DNA of 54,428 nt from Neolecta irregularis DAH-3 (lineage: Eukaryota > Ascomycota > Neolectomycetes > Neolectales > Neolectaceae), in the NCBI GenBank assembly GCA_001929475.1, contig LXFE01000332.1, forward strand, positions 1 to 54,428. The letters are read 5' to 3'. The notes beneath the pieces are model-generated. The model made no database searches, was not told where the DNA came from, and worked only from the letters and a program-made list of their open reading frames with translations. Below, piece after piece: positions 43,552-54,099 of this stretch. The position numbers and the translations under genes are program-made. Position 1 is the first letter of the stretch, and each line of letters opens with the position of its first letter.

Positions 43552-45729
43552 TTACCAATATCCAACTATGTCCTTGGTCTTGTTACTTTCATCATCATCA
43601 TCATCATCTTCTAGATCGTCTTCTGGTTCCTCATCGTATTTCCACCACTGAATCCCCGTATCCCCAAACACACCGAATTCTTCTTTCTCCTGCAGTTCCT
43701 GTTTTTGCGCCCAGGGTTCTTGACTCAGTTCCCACTCTTGCAACAGGTGGTCCTCAGTATCATAGCCCGAGTCATATTTCTTGATTCCCATGTGTCTTGG
43801 ATGTAGGAACACACCTTTCGTCTCTCGATTATAGAAACGCGCCAACCCGTGCGTCTTTAGCGGCAAGTAACTCCATACTTTATGCTCCCATCTGCGTTGA
43901 AGCACGTTAGCTGAACTAAATGGAAAATACAGGGTGCGAATAGTTTCGAAATCTCTTCCGTACCGTGCGATTCCACGCAACAAGGTATCTAACTCAATTT
44001 TTGTCCACTGGAGGTGATGATGTATCGGCTCCAACTTTGCTCGGTACCGACGCCATATGAGATTCGGACTTCTTCGAGGGACCATGTTGCAGATAAATCG
44101 CCAGTTTCCCGTGGCTGATCCGTACCGCTCAATAGCGAGGCATATACTTTTGTCTTCGTCACACGAAAAGGCTTTATTGCCTTTTCGAAGTGTGCCGTCT
44201 GAGCAATAGAGGTTGTAAAATCGCCAGCATAGAGATCCGATATTGGGTATTTTTTGGTATTTAGAATTATCAGATAGACCCTTTTTTGCAATTGTGTCGG
44301 CCCAAACGGTTTTAAAGACCGGGTAGATCTTTTCCCAGCACTCCTCAAGGTCGATAATGACATCCATGATTTCGTTGTGTATTGCTGACCATACGTTGAA
44401 GGGTTTAATTTTGCGAGGGGGAATCATGTGCGGCAACAACATGGGTTCACCGCTGGTTGAAGTTTTAAGTTGGAGACATTTTTGATATTCCCGTGAAGAA
44501 TAGAGATCCGCTGGAGCTTTTGCGCTTCTGATAAAGTCTCTAAAGGCGAAGACATCTGTTGATTTCTTATTTTCCTCGCCTGGATTTTGAAAAGGATGAT
44601 ATGAAAAGGAGGACGAAGCGGGATATTGAGAGTCCAAGAGACCTGTTCGTTTCCAGTCCCCGTAAGGGCTCCTCTCACCTTGCTTTTTTTTCGCTTTGAT
44701 AGGATGGCCAACAGGTTCAAGAGAAGGTGATTGTTCTTGAATATTCTGGGATGTCTCTATTTGTGTGTTGGATGAGGTTGGGTGAATTTGGGTATTGGTT
44801 TCCTTGAGGAAAGAATCGCGGAAGCGGGATGGATTCGTTATAAAATCATCCCTGGTTTGTCTCCAGTTATCGGCAGGATCTTGGTAATCAGATGATTGTT
44901 CACTTTGCGCACTGTGTGAAGGGATTGTGTGATCAGAGAGACTACGTTGGGATCTATTGAGAACTCTCCCATCAGAAAACGAATTGCGATAAGAAACGCG
45001 ATCGTGTTCATCAGATTGCCTTGGAGTATGGCGTTGATCTGTGGAGGACCAAGATGTATTTCTTTGTGTTCTTGCCGAGCCGTATGTGTTCTCTACTCGT
45101 TGGGGTGTATCGTGAGTTCTTGCATCAGAAAAAGAATTGCGATAAGAAACTCGATCATCATCAGATTGCCTTGGGGTATGGCGTTGATCTGCGGAGGACC
45201 AAGATGTATTTCTTTGTATTCTTGCCGAACTGTATGTGGTCTCTACTCGTTGGGGTGTATTGTGAGTTCTTGCATCAGAAAAAGAATTGCGATAAGAAAC
45301 TCGATCATCATCATCAGATTGCCTTGGGGTATGGCGTTGATCTGTGGAGGACCAAGATGTATTTCTTTGTATTCTTGCCGAACCGTATGTGTGCTCTGTT
45401 TGTTGGGGTGTAGTGCGACTTTTTTCACGAGAAAAAGAATTGTGGTAGCCCACTCCGTCGTCATTGGACTGCTGATGGGGCTGGTCTCGAAATGACCAGG
45501 TCGCCCCTCTTAGCGTTCTTACAGGATCATCGGAGCGACCGTGAGGCAATGGGTGGGATTTTTCGGCGAAGAAAGAATGTCGATAAGCAGAGCCGCCAGA
45601 AGGGCGGTCTTCGTTTCTTGTTGCGGGTTTTGGAATATTGTTGCGGGGCGGAGCAAGGGAGGGGAGGGATCGAGAGCACGCCGCGGCATGCAGCGGGCGA
45701 ATACAGGGCGCTCTGAGTGCAGCGGCCAT
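43552..45729 (-). CDS. SANT/Myb-like domain protein with N-terminal tandem repeats
   Basis: Single exon, 725 residues. Residues 47-256 are 4-5 copies of a 43-44-residue repeat (core QRNTSWSSTDQRHTPRQSD and RVSYRNSFSDAR). The C-terminal third carries Myb/SANT-type helices: FSCDEDKSICLAIERYG with WRFICNMVPRR, then QWTKIELDTLLRGIARYG with LQRRWEHKVWSYLP. Between them GRDFETIRTLYFPF fits a SANT linker. The tail is acidic (EPEDDLEDDDDDDES). The N-terminus (basic, Ala/Arg-rich) could pass as a mitochondrial presequence but the domains point to chromatin (inference). Function unknown. Confidence 0.75.
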   Translation of the reverse strand: MAAALRAPCIRPLHAAACSRSLPSLAPPRNNIPKPATRNEDRPSGGSAYRHSFFAEKSHPLPHGRSDDPVRTLRGATWSFRDQPHQQSNDDGVGYHNSFSREKSRTTPQQTEHTYGSARIQRNTSWSSTDQRHTPRQSDDDDRVSYRNSFSDARTHNTPQRVETTYSSARIQRNTSWSSADQRHTPRQSDDDRVSYRNSFSDARTHDTPQRVENTYGSARTQRNTSWSSTDQRHTPRQSDEHDRVSYRNSFSDGRVLNRSQRSLSDHTIPSHSAQSEQSSDYQDPADNWRQTRDDFITNPSRFRDSFLKETNTQIHPTSSNTQIETSQNIQEQSPSLEPVGHPIKAKKKQGERSPYGDWKRTGLLDSQYPASSSFSYHPFQNPGEENKKSTDVFAFRDFIRSAKAPADLYSSREYQKCLQLKTSTSGEPMLLPHMIPPRKIKPFNVWSAIHNEIMDVIIDLEECWEKIYPVFKTVWADTIAKKGLSDNSKYQKIPNIGSLCWRFYNLYCSDGTLRKGNKAFSCDEDKSICLAIERYGSATGNWRFICNMVPRRSPNLIWRRYRAKLEPIHHHLQWTKIELDTLLRGIARYGRDFETIRTLYFPFSSANVLQRRWEHKVWSYLPLKTHGLARFYNRETKGVFLHPRHMGIKKYDSGYDTEDHLLQEWELSQEPWAQKQELQEKEEFGVFGDTGIQWWKYDEEPEDDLEDDDDDDESNKTKDIVGYW
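44961..45591. repeat. Coding tandem repeat, about 129-132 bp units
   Basis: At least three near-identical units (about 45,000-45,400) and two diverged outer units. Unit lengths differ by one codon in an Asp-codon run (ATC/CATCAT on the plus strand), so the reading frame is kept. Near-identity indicates recent duplication or gene conversion. Confidence 0.8.
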
Positions 45730-45827
45730 GTAGTAGAGTAGAGTTTGAATGACAGAAGCAACGGAGTTTGAATTAGTTAATAACGGGTGGAGGATTAAGT
45801 ATCCGCCAGCGGGCCAGGAACCCGCAA

Positions 45828-47054
45828 ATGAACCACCAACTAATCCAGGCCCACCGCCATCTCCATCTCCAGATCACCCGTCGCCTTGCGCATATCGGCA
45901 CTGGTATTGGTGCTGCTGTTCCGGCTGCAGGTGCGCGCCGTCTCGTCTCGACGACTCGATCAGCGAGCGATTTTGAGGCAGACTATTTTGCCCGCCCACC
46001 ACTGCCCGTCAACACCATCATCAAGTTTGTACCCCAGCAGGAAGCATGGGTTGTTGAGCGCATGGGCATCTCGCATTTATTCTGCACGCCTGCTAATTTC
46101 CAGGCAAATTCCACAAAATCTTGTCGCCCGGTCTTGCTATCCTGCTGCCCGTCCTCGACCGTGTCCGCTACGTAAAGTCCCTCAAGGAAATCGCAATGGA
46201 GATCCCCAGCCAGGCTGCAATCACGCTCGACAATGTGACCCTTGACATCGACGGTGTTCTCTATATCCGAATAACCGACCCGTTCAAGGCCTCTTACGGC
46301 GTCGAGGACGCTGAATACGCAGTGTCCCAACTCGCCCAGACCACCATGCGCTCAGAAATAGGGCAGTTGTCACTCGACGCAGTACTGAAAGAACGGTACG
46401 TGCTCTCTCCCCACCTGATCTCGTCTAATTCCTAGTCAGCAACTAAATCTCAACATCTCCGAAGCCATCAACGAAGCCGCTATAGACTGGGGCGTCAAAT
46501 GTCTCCGCTACGAAATCAGAGACATCCGTCCCCCAAAGGTTGCCAATTCACTCGTCCTGACTGATTCGTAGAACGTCCTTCAAGCTATGCACCAGCAAGT
46601 CTCTGCAGAACGTTCCAAACGAGCCTTGATCCTCGAATCCGAAGGCTCCCGCCAATCCGCCATCAACCGTGCTGAAGGCCAAAAACAATCCGTAATCCTC
46701 TCTTCTGAAGCCGTTAAAACAGAAACAATAAATCGTGCCCAAGCTGATGCCCAGGCCATCCTCCTCAGAGCCGAAGCCACAGCCTGCGGAATTGAACTCG
46801 TTTCAAAAGTCTTGAAAACACAGGCTGCCATAGATGCCGTTGGCTTGACTGTTGCCGAAAAATACGTAGAGGCGTTTGGTAACCTGGCAAGACAGGGAAC
46901 AACCCTTGTTATTCCTGCCGGTCTGGCCGACGTCGGCGGAATGGTAGCTTCATCCTTGGGCATCTTTCAAAAGGTGAAAGAGGGTCTAAATGTCGCTTCT
47001 CCTCAACAAAAGATTCAAGCCTTTGCTGACAATAATGAACAGAAGACTGAATGA
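45828..47054 (+). CDS. Mitochondrial stomatin-like protein 2 (SPFH/prohibitin superfamily)
   Basis: Scaffold of the inner mitochondrial membrane that organises cardiolipin-rich domains and proteases (known for SLP2). Four exons, about 371 residues. A basic presequence (LQITRRLAHIGTGIG, GARRLVSTTRS) is followed by the SPFH domain: NTIIKFVPQQEAWVVERMG, KFHKILSPGLAILLPVLDRV, EIAMEIPSQAAITLDNVTLD, GVLYIRITDPFKASYGVED and AQTTMRSEIGQLSLD. Then comes the coiled coil (HQQVSAERSKRALILESEG, SEAVKTETINRAQADAQAIL). The first intron (46066-46103) has a GC donor. The introns near 46.40 and 46.54 kb are GT-AG. Divergent from the SANT-domain gene with only about 98 bp between the starts. Confidence 0.92.
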
Positions 47055-47672
47055 TCTTTGGTACGGTTGCGGTATGTACAGAATGACGACTTTGCTATGA
47101 TGGATTTCCTTGTTAATACGTTGGAGCCTATGTACAGACAGAATACAAATCCCAACTCGATTTCCTACTCGTCTCCCCAAAGGTCCCCTCTACAACGTCC
47201 CGTAACCTTGATGGAAAACATCATTCCCACAACATATAGGCCCATGGACAACTGCAGTCTTTGTCATTTACACCGCTAGCGGTATTTCAACTCTTATACA
47301 TGAGCCCTTGAAAAGCTACATGACTAATCTCTCTTGTTAGCTACACGCAGGCACGTATCATCCCCATTTTGATTGCCCGCTTGACAGTTCTCCCTCAAAC
47401 TACATTTCGCATCCGCTCCATAATTAACTCCTATCATTTTTTTCCCATCATTCGACTTATCAAGGGCAATATTCTTCTCCAGCTTTGTTTGGTGATCTTT
47501 GATTGCTGCTACATCAACTTGCCCTTGCGCTTTCTTGATGTCGAGAACGGTCAATTCAAGTTTTCCGACTAGTGAGAATCTAACAACACTCAGACCTTAC
47601 AATTTGAGGACTTTATTTGCTATAAGTCCCCCATAAAGCTCATCATACTTCGGATCCCCGCTTTTCAAGCTT
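47055..47672. other. Convergent intergenic region
   Basis: 3' flanks of the stomatin-like gene and the small secreted-protein gene. A minus-strand frame (about 47589-47324, 80-odd codons) has a protein-like composition but no start, family or splice support. Confidence 0.4.
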
Positions 47673-48018
47673 CTATAGTAGTGTTAACAGACATACGAGA
47701 ATAGCAAGATACTTCAACAGCGGAACAAAGCACGAGGTTTCGGCTTCTTCAGCATTCAACCGCTCCTGGTGGATCACCTGAATATCCTCTTGCGACATTT
47801 CCGCAAAGTTTGCCGGGTTAAGATCTACGTCAGCCACCAATAATCCCCTGTGTTATCTTACCTGGAGGTAAAGCAGCCTTGGCTGCTTCTTCAGCATTAC
47901 CAGCTGTACCACAGGAAATTGACATCTCGTTGAATGTTCTTAATGTGAAGGTAGACTGTTTTTGAACCGGCGCAGCCGTGGTAAATGAGTAGATAAAAAG
48001 GACGCTTAAGAATTGCAT
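47673..48018 (-). CDS. Small secreted protein of the 'FNxxSIxxGTAGNA' type, with hydrophobic C-terminus
   Basis: Two exons, 48018-47862 and 47824-47673 (intron 37 nt), 102 residues. The signal peptide is MQFLSVLFIYSFTTAAPV. The body FNEMSISCGTAGNAEEAAKA, LPPDLNPANFAEMSQED and VIHQERLNAEEAETSC follows the pattern of a widespread but uncharacterised group of small secreted ascomycete proteins (established only as a recurring sequence pattern). The last 18 residues (PLLKYLAILVCLLTLL) are hydrophobic: either a membrane anchor or a GPI signal, unusual for this group. Confidence 0.65.
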
Positions 48019-49028
48019 CTTGGCTCTCGAGGATTATTGGAAAGAGATCTGAATAACCGACAAAAGACGAGACGGCCAGCGCAATTGAAAAAGAATAATG
48101 ACATCAATAAGGTGCTCTTTTGCGAGTTTAAATAACCATTTCGGAAGTTGTGTGCCCCGTAAAAACGATCCAGGCGATCTCTAACCTGCACGTACCCATA
48201 TTTGTAATAACAAACTTGACCCGTTAACTGAAACCGTTGCAAAGTTTTAAACTACCGAAGAGGTTGCTCAAGTTTGCCCCCCTTGTCGCATCATGTTATC
48301 CCTGAATCAACAAGGTCCTGGTAGTTTTCCATCAAGTCTTGCTACTACCCGAGCAACTGCACCAGCAGGCTAATCCCACAATTCCTGAAATTGTGTATGC
48401 TAATAGAAGCGAGGATTGTTCCCTTCTAGCTGGTTCCTGAACTCAAATTCCCTTTCAACGATATTAAAACGACCCGCTTTGGCCAATGTCGGTGTAGTGT
48501 ATCTTCTCCCCCTAAAGTCTTTCACTAGGTGAGGATGATCTAAATGCCACTTTATTCACACACTATAAAATGGACTTTTTGCTTCCAGTATCGAAGAGAA
48601 CAAACTAGTGAATTGATCTGTTTCAATGCGTATAAATTTCAAAGAGGCCCAGGAAGCTGGCCAGCCCAGCCCGGCGCGTCATTCAATTGCCTAAAGAGGG
48701 GTTTTAGTGAAACAGCATGACAATCGTCAAGCTGAACTACAGCCTAGGAATAAAGAATGTTTCACTAGAAATAGTGATCATGTGAAGAATTCGAGGGCCT
48801 CCACGTCCAGACAAGAGACTTGCTCAATATGAAATGAAACTAAATAGGGGGAATAACATTTACATTTCACGACTTGAGAAGGGTTAAAGTTAGAGATGAC
48901 ATTGTCTGGTATAGTTTCGTTGTTTTCCTTATAACCAGATAGTGATCCAATGGTCTTTCGCATCCTTAGTCATTATTCATTCTGCTTTTAGCCATTTCGA
49001 ATTTTATAGTCACCTAGAATAGTAAATT
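48019..49028. other. 1-kb gene-free region
   Basis: 5' region of the small secreted-protein gene and 3' flank of the Gfd2-like gene. AT-rich; short frames only. No RNA gene or repeat recognised. Confidence 0.45.
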
Positions 49029-49748
49029 CTAGTGGTATTCCGCTTCAGGTAGAAAGAAACACATAGCTCTGAACACACAAAGCTGAAAAAATGCATCGTT
49101 GCCTGCATTCCCCATTTTCTCAAGAGTAAAATATCTCATGACATCCTCCTCGGGCCCGTCGAACCACTCCTGACAGATACTTTTTAAATTTCGAAAATGT
49201 CTCAACTGATTTGTCACGCGATCGAGTTTCATGACATCGTAGTTTCGTAATCCGGATAAATCAATTCGTAGTTCATCGAATCGATCGATGTCGTGCTTTC
49301 CATGAAATGTAACAAGACGGACTCGATCGCCCCAATTTGACAACAACTCGCTAATAGCAGTTCGTGCACGATTTAACTGACAGCGATAACTCCTCCCAAA
49401 CCGAAAATAGCACGACTTGTCTTCGTAGTACGAATTATAGCGTGGTTTATTTGAATTGATTATAAAATGACGGGTCTTGAAATTCCAGGTCGACGGTGGG
49501 AGAATGTTCAAGTAGGAAGTGTCGACATAAGAGAGGCCGATTTCGAGAAGCCGTGGGGGTTGGCCCGCGATACTGTCCGACCACTTTGTATTTAAAGAGA
49601 CGAAGACGACATCGCGGTCTTCCCAGTCAGCTCTCGCTCTGCCGAGAGCCGAGAGAGATGAATTCTGAGAAGCATGTCTATATTTTGCCGGAGGAGACAT
49701 CTGGGTGGAACGATGCAACGACGTTGGTGGACTTGATTTCAAGTCCAA
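49029..49748 (-). CDS. Gfd2/YDR514C-like RNase-H-fold protein, probably catalytically inactive
   Basis: Single exon, 239 residues (a start at residue 17 is also possible). The fold is recognised by VVFVSLNTKWSD, LLEIGLSYVDTSYL, FKTRHFIINSNKP, SCYFRFGRSYRC, RVRLVTFHGKHDIDRF and GNAGNDAFFQLCVFRAM. These match the Gfd2/YDR514C C-terminal domain, a DEDDh exonuclease relative. Catalytic positions are replaced: the first motif is LNTKW where Asp and Glu are expected, and the last is GNAGNDA where HNAGNDA is usual. It may bind RNA or protein without cleaving. Gfd2 was named for genetic interaction with the mRNA export helicase Dbp5. Confidence 0.75.
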   Translation of the reverse strand: MDLKSSPPTSLHRSTQMSPPAKYRHASQNSSLSALGRARADWEDRDVVFVSLNTKWSDSIAGQPPRLLEIGLSYVDTSYLNILPPSTWNFKTRHFIINSNKPRYNSYYEDKSCYFRFGRSYRCQLNRARTAISELLSNWGDRVRLVTFHGKHDIDRFDELRIDLSGLRNYDVMKLDRVTNQLRHFRNLKSICQEWFDGPEEDVMRYFTLEKMGNAGNDAFFQLCVFRAMCFFLPEAEYH

Positions 49749-50091
49749 GCCAGTTTTTAAGGCAGAGGCAAAACCTGATAATAAACAGAGATTATCTTCT
49801 ATACATAAAACAGAGATAATTCACGCCGCGTCCTCCATTCTGACTGAATATCTTGACCTAGCACTCGGATTATTAATTTCTAGTCAAACACAGTCAAACA
49901 CATATATCAAGAGAAAACAATCTAAGGACCACAAGGTTGACGTAATATATCCGCCTTCTACTTCTTTTGGAGCAGAGAGAAGGTTTAAGATCCCATGATT
50001 GGATAAGTGAATAACCCGTTGGTTCCTTGTGTCAACCCTGGCTAAATATGGAAAAGGCCATTTGTCGAATCTTAACCACCGATAAACGTTG
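49749..50091. other. Divergent promoter region of the Gfd2-like gene and WSS1
   Basis: AT-rich spacer. An open frame running in from the Gfd2-like gene on the opposite strand is a shadow. No other feature seen. Confidence 0.45.
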
Positions 50092-51560
50092 ATGCCCATC
50101 GGTATTCGACGCATCAACAATACATCACATCACCCAAATGATCGAATCGCCTTTATAAAGCCGCTTGTTCCGATATCGCCCATCGCGGAAGATTATCTCA
50201 AACGCATTGCAGCTATAGTATACCCTTTGATGAAGAATCATGGAATGGACATAATGAGTCTCAATGAATTCGAACCCAACAGGGAATTTCTGGGCCGGTA
50301 ACTCGAAAACCTTCAAGGTTTAATTCCTAAGACTGTTAGAAATTGGAATGCGGGAGAGTGTGTAGAGTTGGTTTTAAAGGATCTGACTGGCAACTGGTTA
50401 CCTTTTAGATTTGTATGCTCTTGTGGGGGGATATGCAGTCTAACCAATTTTTTCTAGGTTCTGAAGTATGCATTAACAAGTTGGAGCTGTCTCATTGAGT
50501 AGTACGATGCTACACGAATTATCTCATATTCAGTATGCATATCAGCTTCTATTTCTTATTAAACGAAAGGGTAATGTCGCATTCGAAAGCGTTTTGGAAT
50601 TTCTATCATGTTTTACGTTCGGAAATGAAAATTCTACTTGATAAGGGCTATACTGGAGAAGGAATCTATGCTCGCGGACATTCGCTTTCGTCGAATGAGA
50701 CATCCGACCATTCCCTTCTTGGTTCCGATATTCCTCAGGTTGTTTGCGGTGGAGTTTATAAAAGGAGTAGAAAGCGGAAGAAGAAGATAAAAGATACCAC
50801 CGGAATCCAACTTGGTGCCGATGAAGATATGAGAAGAGGGATGGAAGGGAAAAGTCATTCCGCCAAGGTCAACCGCCAGGATATACAAAACTTCGTACTG
50901 ACAGATGCAGCCTAGAGTCGCAAAGAGCAAGCGCGGGCGAGATTTAAGGGCTGCCGCCGCCGAAATGAGAGGCCTGGAGGCAGAAATTGAACGAGAGAAT
51001 GAAGAGGATGTCTCTGAAAGGTACGATTTGACTGTGCATGATTTACATGATTTAGGGTCGTTGATGAACAAGATCAGATTAACAAGATGCGAGATGAGAT
51101 GCGAGATATTCTGCGCGGAATGGAACCAAACAAATGTATTCGAGTTGGAAGTGATGTTTGGGATCTTGAAACCTCTCCACTCAAGGGGGACTGCTCAAGA
51201 AATGGAACCGGTTCAATATCTAATCAAGGAACCACGATTTCTATTACGGAGAAGGCAAACAGTCTCTTGAAGCCGGAACAAACACAGAACATCAAACCTG
51301 ACAAGCTTAGTTCTCAAATCAGGGAACCGTCAAAATTATCTCCGATGACTACTTTAGGCACGGCTGTGTCGTGTCATATATGCACAACGCTTCATCAACA
51401 GCCAGTTCCCATGATTTGTTCAATATGCAGTTGCGTATTACGACCAATCATTTCCAAATGTTTCATATGGCAGTGCAAAAATTCCCATTGTCAAAGTATC
51501 GGCTATTTTAATCATATTGATATCGGGGGCTGTGGACTTTGTGGCTCACTGAAGAGGTAG
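50092..51560 (+). CDS. WSS1: WLM-domain DNA-protein crosslink metalloprotease Wss1
   Basis: A SUMO-linked protease that degrades proteins crosslinked to DNA; nuclear. Seven exons, about 409 residues; the first intron is 50298-50339. WLM domain: MPIGIRRINNTSHHPND, YLKRIAAIVYPLMKNHGMDI, LNEFEPNREFLGRNWNAGE and the zinc site TMLHELSHIQVMSHSKAFW (HExxH plus a third His), then DKGYTGEGIYARG. After it comes a basic region (RVAKSKRGRDLRAAAAEMR), a segment WDLETSPL that may mediate partner binding, and Cys-rich C-terminal zinc-finger-like motifs (CHICTTLHQQPVPMIC, CSICSC, CKNSHC, CGLCG). Usual Wss1 zinc fingers are RanBP2-like; this one is atypical in spacing. The exon carrying LHELSHI is bounded by introns. 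Confidence 0.9.
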
Positions 51561-51778
51561 AATATATTGAATTCTGTTGAATAGCTGGGCCCGGATTTGA
51601 CCATTTTCTATTCAAATGACTGGAGGGAAGCGAATTGAGTAGTTACTTTTAGGGTTACCGTGACATAAGCTCGAGAGTAGTGAAGCCCAACGTTTTCAAA
51701 GTCCGACGTTGAACATTAAATCCAATCCTTGCTGATTGGGGTCGCTGTCCGCGCTACATTAAACTTGCAAAATCCAAG

Positions 51779-54099
51779 ATGGGCGACCGTAATCTTTATT
51801 CCCATTATCTGTCTGAGTTTTAGGAGGACCTCCACGTGTGAAGAACAAGGCGCCTAATCCTATTCAAATCACAGCAGAACAAGTACGTCTACGAATTTAC
51901 TAAATGTAATTTGGCAAGCTCCTTCGGGAAGCGTTCGAGCGCCGAGAACCAGAGCTTCAAATCCCAAAGCATCGCATTAGCGATCTAGAAGAAGTGTGTT
52001 TCGTTCCCGTGATTATCAAATCTGACTATCAGCTTCAAGAATTCCAGTCACGAAAACGAAGAGAGTTCGAAGATGGCATTCGTCGAAATCGTCTGCAGAT
52101 GGGAAATTGGAAGCGTTATGCTCAGTTTGAAGTCGAGCAGAATGAATTTGCCAGAGCACGATCAGTGTTTGAAAGAGCTCTAGATGTCACATATCAAGAT
52201 ATTCCCCTTTGGTTGGCATACATAGATATGGAGATGAAAAGTCGGAATATCCAACATGCAAGGAATCTTCTGGATCGTGCCGTCACCCTTCTTCCTAGAG
52301 TCGATAAATTTTGGTACAAGTATATCCTTCCGCAAAAGAAAATTGTGCTGATTCTCATAGATATGTTTACTTAGAGGAAACTCTTGGTAATATCGCTGGC
52401 ACTCGACAAGTTTTTGAAAGATGGACTATGTGGGAACCAGATGAAGACGCGTGGAGTGCATATATAAAAATGGAAAAGAGGTACGGTGAATACGGACTCG
52501 CACGAACGATTTTTGAAAAATTCACGATAGTTCACCCAGAGCCCAAAAATTGGATCAAATGGGCGAGATTCGAAGACGATTATGGAACACCAGGTATCTC
52601 ATGTCCTATGACTTCTTACCAATCAGTAGAAAACGTACGCGAAGTTTTCACTCTAGCCATTGACACGCTTGGAGATGAATTCATGGATGAGAAGGTATTC
52701 ATAGCCTACGCCCGCTTCGAAGCGAAGCAAAAAGAATACGAACGAGCCCGTGTGGTCTACAAATATGCACTAGACCGTTTACCTCGAAGTAAAGCCGCTT
52801 CATTATACCGACATTATACAACCTTTGAAAAACAATTTGGCGACACAGACGGTATTGAAGATGTTATTTTAACTAAACGTCGGCTTGCATACGAATCAGA
52901 AATCAAAGACAACCCCAAAAACTTCGATATTTGGTTTGATCTCACACGACTGGAAGAGACTGCTGGAGATGTAACGCGAGTTCGGGAAACTTATGAACGT
53001 GCAATAGCGCAATTACCGCCAAGTCAAGAAAAGAAACATTGGAGGCGGTATATTTACTTATGGCTTAATTACGCCGTTTACGAAGAACTCGAAACAAACG
53101 ATTATCAACGTGCGCGCGAGATTTATCGGGCTTGTATAAAGTTGGTTCCACACAAGATTTTCACGTTTGCAAAGGTGTGGATCGCGTTTGCCTTATTTGA
53201 AATTAGGCGTTTGGATGTATCGGGTGCAAGGAAAATCTTGGGACAAGCAATTGGCATGTGTCCCAAAGAGCGGTTGTTTAAAGGATATGTTGATCTCGAA
53301 ACCCAGGTTTCACCATCTAAGAGATTATGCTAACTATGGTAGCTACGAGAATTTGACAGGTGTCGGATATTGTATCAAAAATATCTCATGTTTCGGCCAG
53401 AGAATTGTTCAGCTTGGATCAAATATGCTGAACTCGAACGGATGCTAGGAGATCTCGATCTTGCTCGACATATTTATGAGCTTGGTCTCAAAATGGAAGA
53501 ACTCGACATGCCCGAGCTCTTATGGAAGGCCTACATTGACTTTGAGTTTGAAGAGGAAGAGTACGATTGTTGTCGGACCTTGTACGAAAGACTCCTCGAA
53601 AAGACTTCCCATGTTAAAGTTTGGATCTCCTTTGCACGCTTTGAAATCAGTCTCGACCTTGAGGATGACAAGGAACGTGCCGAAAACGTTTTCAAGAGAG
53701 CAGAAAAGGAATTTAAAGAGCAGGGGCTAAAGGAAGAGGTATGTTTAGGTGTTTCTGGATATGTTTAATTTATTGTAGAGGGTTGTTCTCATGGAGGCTT
53801 GGCATAAATTTGAACAAGAATGTGGAACACCAGCTGATGTTGTCGAAATCGAGAAACGAATGCCGAAGACTATTTCTAAGAGGCAAAGATTGGATGATGG
53901 TACTTTTGAAGAAGTATGCTTTCCATTTATCTGATGAAATCTGATATTTTAGTATTACGACTACATCTTCCCGATGGATGAAGGTGATCAGCAATCAAAG
54001 ATGTCTAAATTGATGGACGCTGCTGCTGCTTGGAAAGAGAATATGAGAAAGAAACAGGAATCCAGAGCTACTGCTCAGAGTTCGGGCGGTATAAAATAA
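51779..54099 (+). CDS. CLF1: Pre-mRNA splicing factor Clf1/Syf3 (Crooked-neck)
   Basis: HAT-repeat scaffold of the NineTeen complex in the spliceosome. Nine exons, about 673 residues, the usual length; the first exon is 10 nt (51779-51788, MGD plus one base). Start blocks: [62 protein letters not shown] repeats follow throughout ([93 protein letters not shown]). The C-terminus [29 protein letters not shown] ends in GGIK. An in-frame 33-nt intron interrupts the [11 protein letters not shown] junction (about 52,594-52,626) and is easily missed. Confidence 0.94.

Noticed and set aside
44929-45495. 188-codon plus-strand frame with repeats (CGGPRCISL...)
   Set aside because: Antisense shadow of the tandem repeat in the SANT-domain gene; hydrophobic Cys-rich composition arises from the reversed Ser/Arg repeats.
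47324-47589. Minus-strand frame of about 80 codons downstream of the small secreted-protein gene
   Set aside because: Composition is protein-like, but it has no ATG, no upstream exon that joins in phase, and no recognised family.
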